Shown here: piece by piece, positions 35,474 through 43,885 of the stretch | How the letters are laid out: every line of letters starts with the position of its first letter | How positions within the stretch are numbered: position 1 is the stretch's first letter | From: Oscillospiraceae bacterium | GTDB taxonomy: Bacteria; Bacillota; Clostridia; Oscillospirales; Ruminococcaceae | DNA length: 52,117 nt | Reading direction: 5' to 3' | NCBI GenBank assembly: GCA_020024215.1 | Contig: JAHHUC010000004.1 | Location: forward strand, 1-52,117 | Program-made: the position numbers and the translations under genes | Notes under the pieces: generated by a model | The model's database searches: none | Told to the model about the DNA's origin: nothing | What the model saw: the letters and a program-made list of their open reading frames with translations, nothing else

Positions 35474-35510
35474 TAAAAACTGTTAGTTTATATAATTATC
35501 AAAACATCAA

Positions 35511-35525
35511 ATAGAAATTTTCTAT
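35511..35525. promoter_or_regulatory. Candidate LysR operator next to the module-2 promoter
   Basis: ATAGAAATTTTCTAT is a perfect 7-bp dyad around one base and has the T-N11-A core of LysR sites. It ends 7 bases before the -35 box at 35533. Confidence 0.6.
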
Positions 35526-35532
35526 AACTATA

Positions 35533-35561
35533 TTGACAATATATGAACATGGATATATAAT
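35533..35561 (+). promoter_or_regulatory. Consensus sigma-A promoter of the module-2 operon
   Basis: TTGACA (35533-35538) and TATAAT (35556-35561) with a 17-base spacer. The predicted start near 35568 leaves an unusually long leader of about 270 bases before the first gene. The leader contains a GC-richer structured patch around 35690-35750 (AGCCC-TCTAA-GGGCT and a CAGCC/GGCTG outer pair). Confidence 0.8.
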
Positions 35562-35840
35562 TATGACAAAAGTTAACAATTTATATAAATAGGTTTAAAT
35601 AAGTTGGCTAAATATATTCAAATAGTAGAAAATATTTATCAGTAAAAATTATTATATTTAAAATATTTATACACAATATTTTACAAAAAGACTGACAGCC
35701 CTCTAAGGGCTTCGCGGCTCTTTTAAAAGGCTGCTATCTATTAAAACTGTGAAAATATATTTATATATGATAGTTATATTCTATTAAGCCTATATAAATT
35801 GGTTAATAAATCCATTAAATTTTAAAAGGAGGAGTAAATT

Positions 35841-36860
35841 ATGCCCAATGTAACAATCGCCGGCTTTACTGTAAAGCCCAAGGAAAGAATCTATCGAGAG
35901 ATCCCTGTAACCACTCTGGCAAGCGGACTTTCCGTTTCAATCCCTATCCATATTTTGAATGGAAGCAAGGAGGGTCCTGTACTTTTTTTAAATGCGCTGT
36001 CCCACGGTGACGGAACAACCGGCTTTGAATGTATAAGAAGGACCTTGCAGAGAGTAGATTTGGAAAAGCTTTCAGGCACTATTGTTGCTATACCATGTGC
36101 AAATCCTGTTGGGTTTGAATGGGGACAAAGAAATACACCTGTTGACAGCAACAATATGAATCGTATGTACCCCGGAAATCCCAACGGCTGGTTTACTGAG
36201 CAGTGTGCATTTGTTGTTTCATCCATATGCAAAGATGCAGATTGTCTCATAGATTGGCATGGCGGAGGATACGGCATGGCCATCAATTATGTTCTAATCA
36301 AACATATTGAAGGCAGGTTAGGAGAATTGGTAAAGGAAATAGGCTTTGCTTACGGTCTTACATATGTATATGATGGAGCGCCGGCAGGACCTGCAGCCGC
36401 TTATGCAGGAACATTGGATGATTATATGCTGTCGCTGGGCAAGCCTGCTATTGTTGCCGAGGTTGGAACAGGTATGAATCTTCCTGATGATATGGATATA
36501 ATTGAGCCCTCCGTCCGCGGAAATTTTAATGTCATGAAAAAGATGGGAATGTATCCGGGAGAAATTGAGCTTCCGCACGATCAGTATCTCTGCGTGGAAA
36601 GGCCTTTGACAAGACCCAAAAATGGCGGAATGTTCTATCCTAAATGCGGACCTGAGATGCTTAATAAATCAGTTCCAAAAGGTACCGTTATAGCACAGAT
36701 AGTCAATCCCTTTACAATGGAAGTGATAGAAGAAATGAAAGCTCCATGTGATGAGACTGTATTTCTGATGCTCAGAGGAACAATGACAAAGGTACACCCC
36801 GGCGATTATGCTTATATAATGGCAAACAAGTCAAATGCAAGGCATATTGTGAATGACTAA
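35841..36860 (+). CDS. Succinylglutamate desuccinylase/aspartoacylase (AstE/AspA)-like protein
   Basis: A 339-residue cytoplasmic protein of the M14-like AstE/AspA family, zinc enzymes that remove acyl groups from N-acylated amino acids. Family signs: NALSHGDGTTG (residues 51-61), NNMNRMYPG, DWHGGG (H140) and AIVAEVGTG with the general-base Glu. The zinc motif normally reads HGxE; here it is H55-G-D-G58, so the Glu ligand is absent. The C-terminal barrel domain (about 270-339, GTVIAQIVNPF) is normal. AAAGGAGG lies 7-8 bases before the ATG. It is the first gene of the long module-2 operon. Confidence 0.85.
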   Translation: MPNVTIAGFTVKPKERIYREIPVTTLASGLSVSIPIHILNGSKEGPVLFLNALSHGDGTTGFECIRRTLQRVDLEKLSGTIVAIPCANPVGFEWGQRNTPVDSNNMNRMYPGNPNGWFTEQCAFVVSSICKDADCLIDWHGGGYGMAINYVLIKHIEGRLGELVKEIGFAYGLTYVYDGAPAGPAAAYAGTLDDYMLSLGKPAIVAEVGTGMNLPDDMDIIEPSVRGNFNVMKKMGMYPGEIELPHDQYLCVERPLTRPKNGGMFYPKCGPEMLNKSVPKGTVIAQIVNPFTMEVIEEMKAPCDETVFLMLRGTMTKVHPGDYAYIMANKSNARHIVND

Positions 36861-36938
36861 AGGATGATTTCTATATCCTGTCTGTCAAAATCAAAGCAGG
36901 CAGGATGGAAATTTTATTTTTGGGGGGATATGGTATAT

Positions 36939-37856
36939 ATGCTTCGCTACATAATCAAAAGAACTTTAGAAACCATATTGGTGCTGTTTTTAGTGGTTAC
37001 TTTAGTTTTTATTCTTCTTAGGGGTGTCGGTGATCCTTCAAAGCTTTTGGTAAGTCCGGAAGGAAGCTATGAGGACATTCAAAATATCAAGGCCTCTTTA
37101 GGCTTGGATAAACCTATTTTTATCCAGTACACAGACTATATAAAGGGGATCGTGACCGGAGATTTTGGAAACTCCTTTTACTACAATCAGCCGGTTATGG
37201 ATTTAATAAAGGAACAATTGCCTGCAACGCTTATTCTTGCACTGGTATCTCTTGCTATTGCGGTTCCCCTGGCTATATTATCAGGAATTATAGCAGCAGT
37301 AAAAAGAAATACCATATGGGATAATATAGTGACCACTTTTTCCATTGCAGGGCGTTCGATGCCAACCTTTTGGCTGGGACTTTTGCTGGTGCTGATATTT
37401 TCGGTATTCAATCAAATTTTGCCGCCATCCGGATATGGCTCATGGCGCCAGCTTATAATGCCAGCGATCACACTTTCGGCAGGACTTTGCGCCAGCACTG
37501 CAAGGATGACAAGAGCTTCAATGCTTGAAATTTTAAGACAGGATTATATGACAACGGCAAGGGCAAAGGGAGTATTTGAGAAAAAGGTTATTTTTCATCA
37601 TGGATTAAGAAATGCCATGCTTTCAGTTATTACAATGCTTGGATTGCAGATAGGTCAGCTTTTATGCGGCTCAGTAGTAGTTGAAACTATATTTGCCTGG
37701 CCGGGTGTGGGAAGATTGATGGTAAATGCAATTTTGAGCTATGATTATCCATTGGTGCAGGCCAGTGCGCTTGTAATGGCTGTTATATTTGCCCTTATCA
37801 ATTTTATTACTGATATGCTTTATACCGTCATTGATCCGAGAATACAATATAACTAA
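36939..37856 (+). CDS. Oligopeptide-type ABC permease, DppB-like (module 2)
   Basis: A 305-residue permease with about six helices. LRYIIKRTLETILVLFLVV starts the first helix, GDFGNSFYYNQPV is the DppB extracellular region, and DYMTTARAKGVFEKKVIFHHGLRNA is the coupling loop. Starts at 36930 and 36939 are both in frame after a GGGGGG site; 36939 gives the better spacing (11 bases). The frame is open back to 36864 but no site supports that. It is followed at 18 bases by the DppC partner. Confidence 0.93.
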   Translation: MLRYIIKRTLETILVLFLVVTLVFILLRGVGDPSKLLVSPEGSYEDIQNIKASLGLDKPIFIQYTDYIKGIVTGDFGNSFYYNQPVMDLIKEQLPATLILALVSLAIAVPLAILSGIIAAVKRNTIWDNIVTTFSIAGRSMPTFWLGLLLVLIFSVFNQILPPSGYGSWRQLIMPAITLSAGLCASTARMTRASMLEILRQDYMTTARAKGVFEKKVIFHHGLRNAMLSVITMLGLQIGQLLCGSVVVETIFAWPGVGRLMVNAILSYDYPLVQASALVMAVIFALINFITDMLYTVIDPRIQYN

Positions 37857-37874
37857 AAGTAGAGGTGCTGTTTT

Positions 37875-38741
37875 ATGAGCAAAATCAAAAGAATTCTAAA
37901 AGTGCTAAAAAAGAGTACCCTTACTGCTAAAATAGGTTTGATCATATGCTTTCTTTGGGTGCTTTGTGCAATATCAGCTCCGCTTTTAAGCCCTTATGAG
38001 GCGAATGACGGCAATATTATGGAACGCTTCATTCCCCCTGTCTGGTGCGAAGGCGGTACGCCTGAGCATATTTTGGGCACAGATGAGATGGGCAGAGATG
38101 TTTTAAGCAGACTTATTTACGGCTCCCAAATTTCCTTGGTTGTAGGAATTATGGCAGTTTTTGTATCTTTTATAATAGGCACTACTCTAGGACTTATTTC
38201 AGGATTTTTCGGTGGGGCTGTTGATGCGGTCATAATGAGGATAGTTGATGTTATGCTGTCATTTCCGTTTATTTTTATGGCACTGTGTCTTATGGCCGTT
38301 TTGGGCTCCAGCCTTACCAATGTGATAATGGTTTTGGGAGTTACAGGCTGGGTTCCGTATGCAAGAACAATAAGAGCGCAGACACTCTCACTAAGAGAAA
38401 GAGAATTTATTACAGCTGCTTATACACAAGGCTGCAGCAACACAAGAATAATACTAAAGCATGTTATGCCAAACGTAATTGACAATGCGATAGTTTTGGG
38501 CACCTTGGAAATGGCAAGCGCCATTTTGGCAGAAGCCTCCTTGACATTTCTTGGCTTGGGTGTCCCTCCGTCTATTGCTACTTGGGGCGGAATGATTGCA
38601 ACAGGCAGACAATACATTTACAACGCATGGTATCTTACATGCCTGCCGGGAGTGGTGATTTTTTTGGTCTGTCTCTCAATAAATTTTGTCGGTGACTGGA
38701 TTCGAGATATAAGAGATCCAAGGCTTAAGGGAACAAATTAA
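37875..38741 (+). CDS. Oligopeptide-type ABC permease, DppC-like (module 2)
   Basis: A 288-residue permease. HILGTDEMGRDVLSRLIYGSQ is the DppC signature region and EFITAAYTQGCSNTRIILKHVMPN is the coupling loop to the ATPases. GAGGTG lies 8 bases before the ATG. The C-terminus GDWIRDIRDPRLKGTN is standard. Confidence 0.95.
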   Translation: MSKIKRILKVLKKSTLTAKIGLIICFLWVLCAISAPLLSPYEANDGNIMERFIPPVWCEGGTPEHILGTDEMGRDVLSRLIYGSQISLVVGIMAVFVSFIIGTTLGLISGFFGGAVDAVIMRIVDVMLSFPFIFMALCLMAVLGSSLTNVIMVLGVTGWVPYARTIRAQTLSLREREFITAAYTQGCSNTRIILKHVMPNVIDNAIVLGTLEMASAILAEASLTFLGLGVPPSIATWGGMIATGRQYIYNAWYLTCLPGVVIFLVCLSINFVGDWIRDIRDPRLKGTN

Positions 38742-38765
38742 ATTCAATAAAAAAGGAGGAAGAAA

Positions 38766-40199
38766 ATGCACAATTCTAACTGGCTGCAGGATGTATATGC
38801 TGAGATAGACAGAGTATTTGAAGAAGAACATCTTCCTTGTATGCTGGAGCTTTGCCGGTATAAAAGCATTGCAGCAACAGGCGAAGGAATAGAGGAAACG
38901 GCAAAAAAGGTGATGGAGCTTTTAAGTATGATTGGGTGCAGGGATATCCACCTTGAAAGATATGTGCTCAGTCCTATTGTTGTAGGTTATCTGGATGCAG
39001 ATATAAAAGATGCTCCGACAATTGTCATGTATGGTATGTATGATGTACAGCCGCCTGATCCTGTTGAAGAATGGACAGTTCCTCCTTTTGGAGGAGTTAT
39101 AAAGGAAATGCCTCCTTATGGCAGGTGTGCAGTGGTCCGCGGAATTGCAAACTCAAAAGGTCTGCTGGTGTCTTTTATAAATACTGTTCAGACAATTAAA
39201 AAGGTATTGGGATTTCTTCCTGTCAACATTATGTTTGTTGTTGAAGGGGAAGAGGAAATGGGAAGCCGCAGCATGATCCCCTTTGTTGAAAAACACAAGG
39301 AGGAATTGCAAAAGACGTGCGGAATTTTTTTAAATGGTCCCAGACAGGATGAATATGGAAAGCCATATACAATTCTTGGCAACAAGGGAATAATTTATAT
39401 GGAATTGATATGCAGAGGCGGAGCGTGGGGCGGACCTAAGACGGTGGATTTGCACAGTATGAACGCATCTTGGGTGGCAAGTCCTGTTTGGCATCTGGTC
39501 AATGCACTCAATTCAATGAAGGATGAGAATGGATACATAAAAATAGAAGGCTTTTATGATGATTTAGCCGAGCTTTCCAAAACAGATGAAATTCTCACTC
39601 AGAAGATGATAAAGGTTTTGGATGAGAAAATGTATCTTGAGCAAAGACTCTTTGCTGATAAATTTTTAGGAGGGAAAGCAGGCTCTGACGCTATGAGGGA
39701 TCTTCTGTGGCAGCCAACTCTTAACATAGACGGCATAACCGGCGGCTACACAGGCCCTGCTACAAAAACAATAATAGCACATGAGGCAAGATGCAAGATG
39801 GACATTCGTCTGGTTCCTAATATGAGAGCTGATGATATTTTGGAAAAGCTGAGAAAGCATCTTGACAAAAACGGCTATGAGGATATTGAAATCAATGTAA
39901 ATCAAACTATGGCATGGGCTAAGTCTGATCCGGATTCTCTGGCAGCAAGAGCCGCTGTTAAGGCTATGGAGAATTCCGGCTATGAGGGAGGCTCCCCCTG
40001 GCCTATTTATCCCGGCACAGGTCCTGCGTGTGTATTCACGCAAAAAGGTCTGCCGTACATTTCCTATGGCCTAGGACAGTTTGGAAGAATACATGCTCCT
40101 GATGAATGGATGACCGTAAAGGGATTAAGAGAAAATGAGCACTCCTGTGCAGCTTTTTTATACTATTTAACAGAGCTTGCAAAGGAAGATGAAAAATAG
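38766..40199 (+). CDS. M20-family dipeptidase-like protein lacking most metal ligands (copy 1)
   Basis: A 477-residue protein of the M20 dipeptidase group (CNDP/PepV-like), which normally hydrolyses dipeptides with two zinc ions. The fold-wide pattern is clear: PTIVMYGMYDVQPPDPVEEW, FVVEGEEEMGS, VDLHSMN and GRIHAPDEW. Metal positions are changed: the GHYDVQP His is Met91, the bridging Asp of GxxDxKG is Asn129, and the Asp after the EEE motif is Asn190 (IFLNG). The Glu pair (162-164) and the C-terminal His remain. All changes recur in copy 2 at 45878. It may use another chemistry, bind rather than cut, or need a partner. AAAGGAGG precedes the ATG. Confidence 0.85.
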   Translation: MHNSNWLQDVYAEIDRVFEEEHLPCMLELCRYKSIAATGEGIEETAKKVMELLSMIGCRDIHLERYVLSPIVVGYLDADIKDAPTIVMYGMYDVQPPDPVEEWTVPPFGGVIKEMPPYGRCAVVRGIANSKGLLVSFINTVQTIKKVLGFLPVNIMFVVEGEEEMGSRSMIPFVEKHKEELQKTCGIFLNGPRQDEYGKPYTILGNKGIIYMELICRGGAWGGPKTVDLHSMNASWVASPVWHLVNALNSMKDENGYIKIEGFYDDLAELSKTDEILTQKMIKVLDEKMYLEQRLFADKFLGGKAGSDAMRDLLWQPTLNIDGITGGYTGPATKTIIAHEARCKMDIRLVPNMRADDILEKLRKHLDKNGYEDIEINVNQTMAWAKSDPDSLAARAAVKAMENSGYEGGSPWPIYPGTGPACVFTQKGLPYISYGLGQFGRIHAPDEWMTVKGLRENEHSCAAFLYYLTELAKEDEK

Positions 40200-40247
40200 C
40201 GTTTTGGATGTTATGGGTTACTCTGACTTAATCAAGGAGGAATAGAA

Positions 40248-41843
40248 ATGAAACACAGCAAAAAGTCTGCATTATCTTTATTATTAGCTATATCATTGGT
40301 TATCACTGTATTTGCAGGATGCAAAAATAATAACACTGCCGACATTCCCGACAGCTCATCAAATAATTCAAAGTCGGTGTCAGGCACAGATGGGGAATCA
40401 GTAGTAACACTTGCACAGGCTTCAGATCCGGTTACATTGGATCCTCACAGAGCAGGAGGAGATATAGGAGCTAATATCACAAAAAATATTTGTGAAAATC
40501 TGGCTGTATATGATGCAAATGATAAGCTAATTCCCGAATTGGCTCTGAGCTGGGAACAATTGAGTGAAAATGAATGGATTTACAATCTGCGAAAGGATGT
40601 AAAATTCTCAAATGGGGAGCCCTTTAATTCAGAAGCTGTTGTGTACAATATTGAAAGGGCTAATTCTAAAGAATATCCCAGACAGGCATTTGAATTCAGA
40701 TCGTATTATGATCGCTGCGAAATAATAGATGAGTACACATTAAAGGTATTTACCAAAACAGAGGATAAATTGCTGCCTGTACACTTGGGCGATATTCCTA
40801 TGATTGCTCCAAAGCATGCAAAAGCTGTTGGCGAAGAAGGACTTTCTACCGAGGTTTACGGAACAGGCTCATATGTGCTGGAATCATGGGAGAGAGATCA
40901 GCAGATTGTTTTGAAGGCCAATCCCAATTGCTGGCGCGAAGAACCGGAAGTAAAGAAGTATATAATCAAGACCATACCTGAATCTGCAACAAGAATAGCA
41001 GAGCTTCTTTCAGGAACAGTAGATATAATTTACGATGTCAACTTTGAAGATTTGCCAATGCTTGAGGGTCAGAAGAATGTACATATCGAATCAAAGCTAA
41101 CCAGAAGAATTCCGTATATCGCATTCAACACATTGGATTGGACATCTGAAAAAGCAATAAAGGACGCAAGGGTCCGTCAGGCAATGAATTATGCTGTTGA
41201 CAGAAATGCCATCATCCAAAGTCTGATGGGCGGTTATGCATATCCTCTTCCCACAATTTATCGTGAGGATTTTCCGGAACATGATCCATCAATAAAGGGC
41301 TTTGAGTATAATCCCCAAAAGGCAAAGGAGCTTTTGAAGGAGGCCGGTTATGAAAACGGCTTTTCCATACAGTGTCAGGTGTCAAACGGCTTGCTTCAGA
41401 AGGCCACAGAGATAGCTCAGGCAGTAGCCTCCTATTTAGAGGCTGTAAATATCAAAATGGAAGTCATTCCAATGGAGCTTAACACTATGAGAAGCATTAT
41501 TATCAATGGTCAGGAGCAAAAAAAGGCAGCCAGCACATTCATATGGTCCTGGGCTTCCAAGCCGGAAACTCTTGACAGCTGGCTGACAGGTATTGTTCAT
41601 TCGTCAGGCATGTCCTCCTATAACGCAATAGAAGGCTATGATGAATTGGTTGATAAAATTCTCACAGAAACCGATCCGAATGTGAAGAAGTCCTTATACT
41701 TGGAATTTCAGAAGAAATTGGTGGAAGATCCCCCTTATATCTATCTTTTCCAGCAGGAGTCAATCTATGGTGTAGGGGAAAAATTGGATTGGTCCCCCTC
41801 TGACTATCAGATGGTGCTGGCACGAGAAATGAAGCTGAGATAA
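40248..41843 (+). CDS. Oligopeptide-type ABC transporter substrate-binding lipoprotein (module 2)
   Basis: A 531-residue binding protein of solute-binding family 5. The lipoprotein signal ends VFAGC (C25). DPVTLDPHRAGG is the family opening, KFSNGEPFNSEAVVYNIER the domain I core and MNYAVDRNAIIQSLMGG the hinge-proximal helix. AAGGAGG precedes the ATG. It is unusual that the binding protein lies between an M20-like gene and the ATPases, not first in the operon. Ligand unknown. Confidence 0.93.
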   Translation: MKHSKKSALSLLLAISLVITVFAGCKNNNTADIPDSSSNNSKSVSGTDGESVVTLAQASDPVTLDPHRAGGDIGANITKNICENLAVYDANDKLIPELALSWEQLSENEWIYNLRKDVKFSNGEPFNSEAVVYNIERANSKEYPRQAFEFRSYYDRCEIIDEYTLKVFTKTEDKLLPVHLGDIPMIAPKHAKAVGEEGLSTEVYGTGSYVLESWERDQQIVLKANPNCWREEPEVKKYIIKTIPESATRIAELLSGTVDIIYDVNFEDLPMLEGQKNVHIESKLTRRIPYIAFNTLDWTSEKAIKDARVRQAMNYAVDRNAIIQSLMGGYAYPLPTIYREDFPEHDPSIKGFEYNPQKAKELLKEAGYENGFSIQCQVSNGLLQKATEIAQAVASYLEAVNIKMEVIPMELNTMRSIIINGQEQKKAASTFIWSWASKPETLDSWLTGIVHSSGMSSYNAIEGYDELVDKILTETDPNVKKSLYLEFQKKLVEDPPYIYLFQQESIYGVGEKLDWSPSDYQMVLAREMKLR

Positions 41844-41901
41844 TAGACCAACTTTGACCTCAAAGGCTGAAAAATTTTGAGGTGAAAAAGGAGCGTTGTT
41901 T

Positions 41902-42885
41902 GTGGAGAAAATTCTGGAAGTTAAAGATTTAAAAGTTGCTTTTAAAAATGACGATAAAGAAAATATGGCGGTCGACGGTGTTAGCTTTGATGTGTACAAA
42001 GGTGATACGCTCTGCATAGTTGGTGAGTCTGGCTCCGGAAAAAGTGTTACATCTCTTTCTGCCATGCAGCTGGTAGCATCGCCGCCCGGAAGATATGCAG
42101 GTGGAGAGATACTTTTTGAGGGCAAAAATGTTCTGAAGCTCACCTCCTATGAAATGGGTCATATACGAGGAAAAGAAATAGCCATGATATTTCAAGAGCC
42201 TATGACAGCTTTGAATCCTGTTCACAAAATAGGTGCTCAAATTTCCGAGGCACTTTGCATACATAAAGGCATGAGCAAAAAAGAGGCGTGGAAAAGGTCG
42301 ATAGAAATGCTGAAAATGGTGGGTGTGCCAGATGCCCAAAGATGTGCATCGAGCTATCCTCATCAGCTTTCAGGCGGAATGCGCCAAAGGGTAATGATTG
42401 CAATGGCTTTTTCCTGCGACCCAAAACTTTTGATAGCGGACGAGCCCACAACAGCATTAGATGTTACAATACAGGCTCAAATACTTGATATTATCAGACG
42501 TTATAAAGAAGAGCATGGCATGACAGTTATGTTCATAACGCATGATTTGGGGGTGGTTGCAGAAATTGCAACCAGAGTTATTGTTATGTATACCGGAAAA
42601 ATAGTTGAGGAGGCCGTGTGCAGCGAGCTTTTTGCCAATCCTCTTCATCCTTATACCAAAGGGCTTCTGAGCTGTATTCCAAGGATAGATCAAAGGCAGA
42701 GCGAACTGGATATAATTAAAGGTCAGGTTCCAAGCAGTGAAAATATGCCCAATGGATGCAGATTCAATCCACGATGTCCTTATTGCATGGATATATGCAG
42801 ACAAAAAGCTCCCGAATTGGTTGATTTAGGCAACCGTAAGGTTGCCTGCCATCTTGTCAATATGGAAAAAGAGGTGGGAAAATAA
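41902..42885 (+). CDS. Oligopeptide-type ABC ATPase, DppD-like (module 2)
   Basis: A 327-residue ATPase. Walker A GESGSGKSVT, signature LSGGMRQRVMIAMA, Walker B LLIADEPTTALDVT, and C-terminal CRFNPRCPYCMDIC cysteines. The start is GTG 41902 with AAGGAG 8 bases upstream; the in-frame TTG at 41896 lies too close to that site. Its stop directly abuts the next ATG. Confidence 0.94.
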   Translation: MEKILEVKDLKVAFKNDDKENMAVDGVSFDVYKGDTLCIVGESGSGKSVTSLSAMQLVASPPGRYAGGEILFEGKNVLKLTSYEMGHIRGKEIAMIFQEPMTALNPVHKIGAQISEALCIHKGMSKKEAWKRSIEMLKMVGVPDAQRCASSYPHQLSGGMRQRVMIAMAFSCDPKLLIADEPTTALDVTIQAQILDIIRRYKEEHGMTVMFITHDLGVVAEIATRVIVMYTGKIVEEAVCSELFANPLHPYTKGLLSCIPRIDQRQSELDIIKGQVPSSENMPNGCRFNPRCPYCMDICRQKAPELVDLGNRKVACHLVNMEKEVGK

Positions 42886-43866
42886 ATGGAAACTAACTAT
42901 AACGGAAATCCTCTGTTGGAGGTTGAGCAGCTCAAAACTTATTTTCCCGTATACGGCGGGCTGATGTCTCGGCTGCAAGGCTATGTGCATGCGGTAGATG
43001 ATGTAAGTTTAAAGGTTTATAAGGGGGAGACAGTGGGGCTGGTCGGAGAATCAGGCTGCGGAAAATCGAGCCTTGCAAAAACAATAATGAGGATAGTTCC
43101 TGCCACCTCCGGCTCTGTTCACTTTGAAGGAAAGGATATCCTGGCCTTAAAGCAAAGCGAATTGAGATCAGTAAGAGCCGATCTTCAGATCATTTTTCAA
43201 GATCCCTATTCTTCCCTAGATCCCAGAATGACCATTGGCAGCATAGTAGAAGAGCCGCTTATCATCAACAAGGTAAGGGATAAGGAGGAAAGGAAAAAGC
43301 GTGTGCTGCAAACCTTTGATGTGGTTAATCTGCCCAAAAGCTATTATGACAGATATCCGCATGAGTTTTCGGGAGGTCAGAGACAGAGAGTGAGCATAGC
43401 GCGGGCCTTGGTTATGAAGCCAAAGCTGATACTGTGCGATGAGCCTGTTTCTGCATTGGATGTTTCTATTCAGTCGCAGATTTTAAATCTGCTGAAAAAT
43501 CTGCAGCAGGAATTTGATCTCACATTTGTTTTTATTTCCCATGCTTTAAATGTGGTAAGACATATATCCGACAGGGTGTGTGTTATGTACCTGGGAAAAA
43601 TTATGGAATTGGCTCCTTCCGAAAATCTTTTTGACAGTGCCTATCATCCATATACAAAAGCTTTGCTGTCAGCTATCCCCATTCCTGATCCCACTGTGAA
43701 AAGAGAAAGAATATTTTTAAAGGGGGATATCCCAAGCCCCAAGGATCCTCCTGCCGGATGTCGTTTTTGCGGAAGATGTGCATATGCAAAAGAAATCTGT
43801 TCAAAGGTTGAACCGCCTTTGTCGGAAGTTTCTCCGGGACATTTTGCAGCATGCCATCTGTTTTGA
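42886..43866 (+). CDS. Oligopeptide-type ABC ATPase, DppF-like (module 2)
   Basis: A 326-residue ATPase. Walker A GESGCGKSS, canonical signature FSGGQRQRVSIARAL, Walker B LILCDEPVSALDVS and C-terminal CRFCGRCAYAKEIC. Unlike its module-1 counterpart, the signature motif is normal. No base separates it from the DppD-like gene, so the two are translationally coupled. Confidence 0.95.
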   Translation: METNYNGNPLLEVEQLKTYFPVYGGLMSRLQGYVHAVDDVSLKVYKGETVGLVGESGCGKSSLAKTIMRIVPATSGSVHFEGKDILALKQSELRSVRADLQIIFQDPYSSLDPRMTIGSIVEEPLIINKVRDKEERKKRVLQTFDVVNLPKSYYDRYPHEFSGGQRQRVSIARALVMKPKLILCDEPVSALDVSIQSQILNLLKNLQQEFDLTFVFISHALNVVRHISDRVCVMYLGKIMELAPSENLFDSAYHPYTKALLSAIPIPDPTVKRERIFLKGDIPSPKDPPAGCRFCGRCAYAKEICSKVEPPLSEVSPGHFAACHLF

Positions 43867-43885
43867 AGCAAAAAGGAGGAATTTG

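Noticed and set aside
35690..35750. Possible known riboswitch in the module-2 leader
   Set aside because: The patch folds into small hairpins but matches none of the conserved cores I can recognise (TPP, FMN, SAM, lysine, glycine, T-box).
41929..42363. 144-residue minus-strand frame inside the module-2 DppD-like gene
   Set aside because: Shadow of a canonical ATPase frame on the other strand; no start context or protein-like motifs.
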